Below are positions 6,826 to 9,985 of a stretch of 9,985 nucleotides of DNA, one piece after another. The position numbers and the translations under genes are program-made. The DNA comes from an uncultured Spirochaetaceae bacterium (GTDB lineage Bacteria > Spirochaetota > Spirochaetia > Treponematales > Treponemataceae): assembly GCA_902796985.1 (NCBI GenBank), contig CADBRC010000114.1, positions 1 to 9,985 on the forward strand. Direction: 5' to 3'. Positions within the stretch are counted from its first letter, which is position 1. Each line of letters starts with the position of its first letter. Under the pieces are notes generated by a model. It searched no databases and was not told the origin of the DNA. It saw only the letters and a list, made by a program, of their open reading frames with translations.

Positions 6826-7491
6826 GTGAACAGCCAGGAACAACAGGAGAACCTCCTCATCGGCTCAGCGGAAGCCATAGAGGAGCTTGCCTGCAAGGAC
6901 GAGTCCCTGATTCTTGTCGCGTCCGACTCCCACGGGGCAGCAAGCATGCTTAACTACATCCTGCGCGAACAGGGAGAGCAGTGCGACGCGCTGGTTTTCT
7001 GCGGAGACGGGATAGGCGATGTCGTCAGCATCCTTTCCATGACCGGGCAGGACGCAGCACTCGCACGGCAGATTCCCCCGGTCATCGCCCTCGTGCAGGG
7101 CAACAACGACCCTAGCCGTTACCCCATGGAGCAGACGCAGCTGAAAGTTCCCCTGAACCAGACGCTGACGGCAAGCGGCCACACGATGTTCATTACCCAC
7201 GGGCACCGCTTTTCCCTCTACAACGGCACGGCATACCTGACGAACGAGGCACTCCTGCAGGAAGCAGACCTTGTCCTCTACGGGCACACCCACATCGCGA
7301 TGGCGGAATGTTCCACAGGCCTCCTGACGCTCAACCCCGGCAGCTGTGCCCGTCCCAGAGGGGGCCTTCCCCCCAGTTTCATGACGCTCAGGCTCAAGAA
7401 AGGCTCACACTATCAGGACTATACGTTCTACCGCATAACCGGGACAAAGAGCGTGCCGTTCAACCCGGAACCCCGGAGCTTCTACTTTTAG
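6826..7491 (+). CDS. YfcE/MJ0936-like calcineurin-type metallophosphodiesterase
   Basis: The 221-residue protein has the complete metal-binding set of calcineurin-like phosphoesterases: D34-S-H36, G60-D61, G92-N-N-D95, H125-G-H127 and G153-H-T-H156. Relatives are dinuclear-metal phosphodiesterases, often Mn-dependent in vitro, with poorly known natural substrates. It is longer than E. coli YfcE (about 184 residues), with a ~28-residue N-terminal extension before the first strand and extra residues between the first motifs. The GTG start directly follows the lipoprotein TAG with zero spacer; AGGA (6815-6818) lies 7 nt upstream inside the preceding gene, supporting this start and translational coupling. 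No signal peptide is seen, so it is cytoplasmic while its partner is exported. It meets trmJ tail to tail across 11 nt, with no terminator visible. Confidence 0.88.
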   Translation: MNSQEQQENLLIGSAEAIEELACKDESLILVASDSHGAASMLNYILREQGEQCDALVFCGDGIGDVVSILSMTGQDAALARQIPPVIALVQGNNDPSRYPMEQTQLKVPLNQTLTASGHTMFITHGHRFSLYNGTAYLTNEALLQEADLVLYGHTHIAMAECSTGLLTLNPGSCARPRGGLPPSFMTLRLKKGSHYQDYTFYRITGTKSVPFNPEPRSFYF

Positions 7492-7502
7492 CGTTCAGCC
7501 CC

Positions 7503-8270
7503 TCAGCCCTTGTAATGGGATGCCGACGGGTGGTTGAGCGGTTCCCGGGTCGCAAGTTCCGCCGCCCGGTCAAAAGTCTTCTGTATCTTCATCGCCTCAT
7601 CCTCGGTCAGCATGGCGCGTGACAGCACGTTGCGCCACAGCTCCTCCATATCCTCCCTGCCCAGGTGCGAAAAGAAGCCAATCTGCGCCATGTCGTCCAG
7701 TATGTAACCGACGGCGGACTCCAGACGGGGACGGTCAATGACATCCCGCTTGTACAGGAAGCTCTCCTCCCTCTTTGAGAAGTGGCGGAACAGCTCATAG
7801 CAGACGACCTGCACGGCATGGCTCAGGTTCAGCGAACCGAAGCTTTCGCTGGAAGGAATCGTCATGCCAAAGTCGCATTCCCGCATCTCTTCGTCGCTTA
7901 GTCCCGACCGCTCGTTGCCAAACAAAACGGCAGCTTTCTTCCCCTCCCCGCCCTGCTGCATGAGCGGTCCAAGCTCCTCAGGCAGAAGCAGTGCCCCCTT
8001 CCGCTTGCGCCCCTCACGCCGGGTCGTTGCGGCCGCAAAGGCGCAGTCCGCCGTCGCCTCCGCTATCGTCCCGAAGAACTCCGCGTCATCAAAGATGTAG
8101 CCCGCATGTATTGCAAGGCGGTAGACCGAATCCACATCGTAGTCCTCCCGCTTCATACCGACAATTCTGAGCCGCCGCATATCGCAGTTCGCCATAGCCC
8201 GGCAGACCGCGCCGATGTTGCGGCTCTCCTCCGCCCTAACGAGGACAATAACCACGTCATCAAGTTTCAA
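7503..8270 (-). CDS. trmJ: TrmJ-type (TrmH family group 1) RNA 2'-O-methyltransferase
   Basis: The 255-residue protein is a SPOUT-class methyltransferase with a trefoil-knot SAM site. Motifs: RNIGAVCRAMAN (17-28), LFGNERSGLSDEE (116-128) and IPSSESFGSLNLSHAVQVV (138-156), followed by YELFRHF. In E. coli the family member TrmJ methylates the ribose at position 32 of several tRNAs; that target is inferred here. A C-terminal helical extension (about 170-255) follows the SPOUT core, as in other TrmJ proteins. The start is placed at a TTG (8270) because GGAGG lies 6 nt upstream and the next residues, KLDDVVIVLVR, match where relatives begin. The open frame continues upstream to another TTG at 8291, but that would place the ribosome-binding site inside the gene. 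It lies 102 nt after glgP with an intrinsic terminator in between. Confidence 0.9.
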   Translation of the reverse strand: MKLDDVVIVLVRAEESRNIGAVCRAMANCDMRRLRIVGMKREDYDVDSVYRLAIHAGYIFDDAEFFGTIAEATADCAFAAATTRREGRKRKGALLLPEELGPLMQQGGEGKKAAVLFGNERSGLSDEEMRECDFGMTIPSSESFGSLNLSHAVQVVCYELFRHFSKREESFLYKRDVIDRPRLESAVGYILDDMAQIGFFSHLGREDMEELWRNVLSRAMLTEDEAMKIQKTFDRAAELATREPLNHPSASHYKG

Positions 8271-8276
8271 TTCGAC

Positions 8277-8281
8277 CCTCC
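8277..8281 (-). promoter_or_regulatory. Ribosome-binding site that supports the TTG start of trmJ
   Basis: The minus strand reads GGAGG within AGGGAGGG, 6 nt before TTG at 8270. It lies only 8 nt downstream of the T-tract of the preceding terminator. Confidence 0.75.
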
Positions 8282-8289
8282 CTCTCTGC

Positions 8290-8331
8290 AAAAAAATGCC
8301 CCCGCCGCCTGTGCACAGGCCAACGGGGGCA
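8290..8331 (-). terminator. Rho-independent terminator after glgP
   Basis: The arms TGCCCCCG (8297-8304) and CGGGGGCA (8324-8331) are perfect 8-bp complements. Between them lies a second stem, the 14-bp palindrome GCCTGTGCACAGGC (8307-8320), separated by small 2-nt and 3-nt bulges. Read on the minus strand the stem is followed by seven T (8296-8290). It is 41 nt past the glgP stop. No matching T-run exists in the plus orientation, so it acts on the minus strand. Confidence 0.92.
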
Positions 8332-8338
8332 GAAAGGA

Positions 8339-8353
8339 CCGCCGGACAGGCGG
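8339..8353 (-). promoter_or_regulatory. Small hairpin upstream of the terminator; possible attenuator arm
   Basis: CCGCC (8339-8343) and GGCGG (8349-8353) form a 5-bp stem with a 5-nt loop between the glgP stop and the terminator. ACAGGCGG (8346-8353) is also an exact complement of CCGCCTGT (8305-8312), which lies inside the terminator stem. The two pairings are mutually exclusive, a layout like an attenuator. In GC-rich DNA an 8-bp match may be chance, and regulation is inferred. Confidence 0.3.
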
Positions 8354-8372
8354 CCGGAAATCACTTCAAGGC

Positions 8373-9985
8373 CTATTTCTTTGCCTTACCCGTAATCTCA
8401 ATCTTGTTGATATGCCAGATGTCCTTGACATAATCCTCGATGGTGCGGTCGCTGGAGAACTTGCCGGAGTTGGCGATGTTCATCAGAGCCTTCTTTGCCC
8501 AGCCCTTCTTGTCGGCATAGAGCTTGGCGACCTTCTCCTGCGCCTGCACGTAGGAGTCGAAGTCGGCGAGGATAAAGTACACGTCGGGCCGCTGACCCTC
8601 AACGCCGTAGACGAGGGAGTCATGCAGCTCGCGGAAGAGGAGGCCGGTGCGGTCGTAAGTGCCGTCAACCAGCTGCTCCACGACCTTCTGCAGTGCCGGG
8701 TTGCGCTCCAGATACTTCTGCGGGTTGTAGGAGTGCTCGTTGTTTATCTTGATGATCTCATCGGCGGTTAGTCCGAAGATGACCTCGTTGTCCTTACCGG
8801 CCTCGTGGACTATCTCGATGTTCGCACCGTCCATCGTTCCGAGGGTAACCGCACCGTTCATCATGAACTTCATGTTGGACGTTCCGGACGCCTCGTAACC
8901 GGCAGTGGAAATCTGCTCGGAGACATCGGTCGCCGGGATTATCTTTTCGGCGACGGAGACGCGGTAGTTCTCGATGAACACGACGCGGAGCTTGCCCCCG
9001 ACGCGGCGGTCGGTGTTCACGCGGTCAGCGACGGTGTTGATGAGCTTGATGATTGCCTTGGCCCTGCGGTAGCCGGACGCAGCCTTTGCACCAAAGATGA
9101 AGGTGCGGGGCGGCGGGTTGAACGAGGGATCCTCGACAATCCTGTTGTAGAGGTACATGATGTGGAAGACGTTGAGCAGCTGCCTCTTGTACTCGTGGAG
9201 ACTCTTCACCTGGGTGTCAAAAATGCTGTCCGGATCCAAGAACTCGTTCTGCGCGTGCTTCAGGTAGTCAGCCAGCTCCTGCTTGTTGTGCATCTTGATT
9301 TCCATCAGGCGGTTCAAGGTGGCATCGTCATCGACGAACTTCTCCAGCCCCTTGAGCTTGGTCAGGTCAGTCTCCCATCCGTGCCCGATCTTCTCGGTGA
9401 TGAGGTCGGCCAGCTCAGGGTTGGACAGGAGCAGCCAGCGGCGCTGGGTAACGCCGTTGGTCTTGTTGTTGAACTTCTGCGGATAGATGGTATTCCAAGA
9501 CTTGATCTCCTGCTCCTTGAGCAGCTTGGTGTGCAGCTCGGCAACGCCGTTGACGGAGAAGCATGAATGGATTGCAAGCCAGCCCATGTAGACCTTGCCG
9601 TCGTGGATGATTGCCATGTGGTTCTGCTTGTCGTAGTCGTTGGGGAACTTCTGCCTGAGCTCGATGACCTCGCGGCGGTTGATTTCCTCGACAATCTGAT
9701 AGATGCGGGGAAGAAGGTTCTTGAATGTTTCAATCGGCCACTTTTCCAATGCCTCCGCAAGAATCGTGTGGTTTGTGTAGGCGAATGTCTTTGCGCAGAT
9801 GTTCCATGTGTCGTTCCAGCCCACATTGTATTCGTCCATAAGGATGCGCATGAGCTCGGGAATTGCAACAACAGGATGAGTGTCGTTCAACTGGATTACA
9901 TGATAGTCCGGGAATTTTGAAAAGTCAGTTCCCACCTTGTTTACAAACTGATGGACCAGATCCTGAAGTGACGCTGACGTAAAGA
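8373..9985 (-). CDS. glgP: Glycogen/maltodextrin phosphorylase, N-terminus cut by the window edge
   Basis: The frame is open from the right edge to the TAG at 8373, giving 536 visible residues. It lacks roughly the first third of the usual ~800. The first visible residues, FTSASLQDLVHQF, match the interior of phosphorylases (FFVSASLQD in E. coli), so the GTG at 9935 is not a start. The enzyme phosphorolyses alpha-1,4-glucan ends to glucose-1-phosphate in the cytoplasm using pyridoxal phosphate. Visible marks: VIQLNDTHPVVAIPELMRIL, FNNKTNGVTQRRW, SLHEYKRQLLN, and the signature EASGTSNMKFMMNG, whose lysine carries the cofactor, followed by GTMDGANIEI. The C-terminus is complete. It is the gene upstream of trmJ on the same strand, with the 8290-8331 terminator between them. 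Whether it prefers glycogen or maltodextrin cannot be told from this part. Confidence 0.96.
   Translation of the reverse strand, partial: FTSASLQDLVHQFVNKVGTDFSKFPDYHVIQLNDTHPVVAIPELMRILMDEYNVGWNDTWNICAKTFAYTNHTILAEALEKWPIETFKNLLPRIYQIVEEINRREVIELRQKFPNDYDKQNHMAIIHDGKVYMGWLAIHSCFSVNGVAELHTKLLKEQEIKSWNTIYPQKFNNKTNGVTQRRWLLLSNPELADLITEKIGHGWETDLTKLKGLEKFVDDDATLNRLMEIKMHNKQELADYLKHAQNEFLDPDSIFDTQVKSLHEYKRQLLNVFHIMYLYNRIVEDPSFNPPPRTFIFGAKAASGYRRAKAIIKLINTVADRVNTDRRVGGKLRVVFIENYRVSVAEKIIPATDVSEQISTAGYEASGTSNMKFMMNGAVTLGTMDGANIEIVHEAGKDNEVIFGLTADEIIKINNEHSYNPQKYLERNPALQKVVEQLVDGTYDRTGLLFRELHDSLVYGVEGQRPDVYFILADFDSYVQAQEKVAKLYADKKGWAKKALMNIANSGKFSSDRTIEDYVKDIWHINKIEITGKAKK

Noticed and set aside
7492..7502. 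Bidirectional terminator between the convergent phosphodiesterase and trmJ genes
   Set aside because: The 11-nt gap and flanking ends contain no usable inverted repeat.
8805..9566. Plus-strand open frame of 253 residues inside glgP
   Set aside because: It is fully antisense to the conserved phosphorylase core, has a shadow-like Val/Leu/Asp composition, and shows no domain or ribosome-binding site.
9933..9935. GTG as the start of glycogen phosphorylase
   Set aside because: The frame continues to the window edge with the conserved SASLQD sequence, so the gene is truncated by the window and the GTG is an internal valine.

Overview
The window is dense bacterial chromosome: eight protein genes (one cut by the right edge), GC-rich coding sequence and small AT-rich islands between divergent genes. 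No rRNA, tRNA, insertion sequence, phage gene or CRISPR array was seen. The best guess for the host is a gut or rumen spirochaete of the Treponema type. This rests on recall of protein style, namely the TrmH-group-1 methyltransferase, the extended YfcE-like phosphodiesterase and the lipoprotein with a relaxed lipobox. A gut Firmicute is not excluded, because the clostripain-like protein and the GH31 enzyme both resemble Lachnospiraceae proteins. I hold the spirochaete call at about 0.6.

Layout. Positions 1-60 hold two exact 23-bp tandem repeats and part of a decayed third. Positions 116-1245, minus strand, hold a superoxide dismutase followed by a YbaK-type Cys-tRNA(Pro) deacylase, 32 nt apart and probably one transcript. 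The promoter is an AT-rich patch with a perfect TATAAT and an overlapping PerR-like dyad. From a shared ~210-bp divergent region the plus strand runs: an 823-residue membrane-anchored clostripain-family (C11) cysteine protease (1455-3926); a cytoplasmic GH31 alpha-glucosidase-like protein starting 9 nt later (3936-5894); an uncharacterised lipoprotein (5956-6825); and, with no spacer at all, a calcineurin-like phosphodiesterase (6826-7491). Two minus-strand genes converge on it: glycogen phosphorylase (8373 to the right edge, N-terminus missing), then a strong intrinsic terminator, then a TrmJ-type 2'-O-methyltransferase (7503-8270).

Functionally the window mixes alpha-glucan use (glycogen phosphorylase, GH31), extracytoplasmic proteolysis (clostripain-like), oxidative-stress defence (SOD) and tRNA quality control or modification (YbaK, TrmJ). 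The most interesting points are: a GH31 protein whose expected acid/base aspartate is serine; tight coupling of that enzyme to a surface protease; an unknown lipoprotein fused transcriptionally to a phosphodiesterase; and a terminator placed immediately before the trmJ ribosome-binding site with an upstream segment able to compete for its stem. I see no convincing new multi-gene defence or mobile system here.
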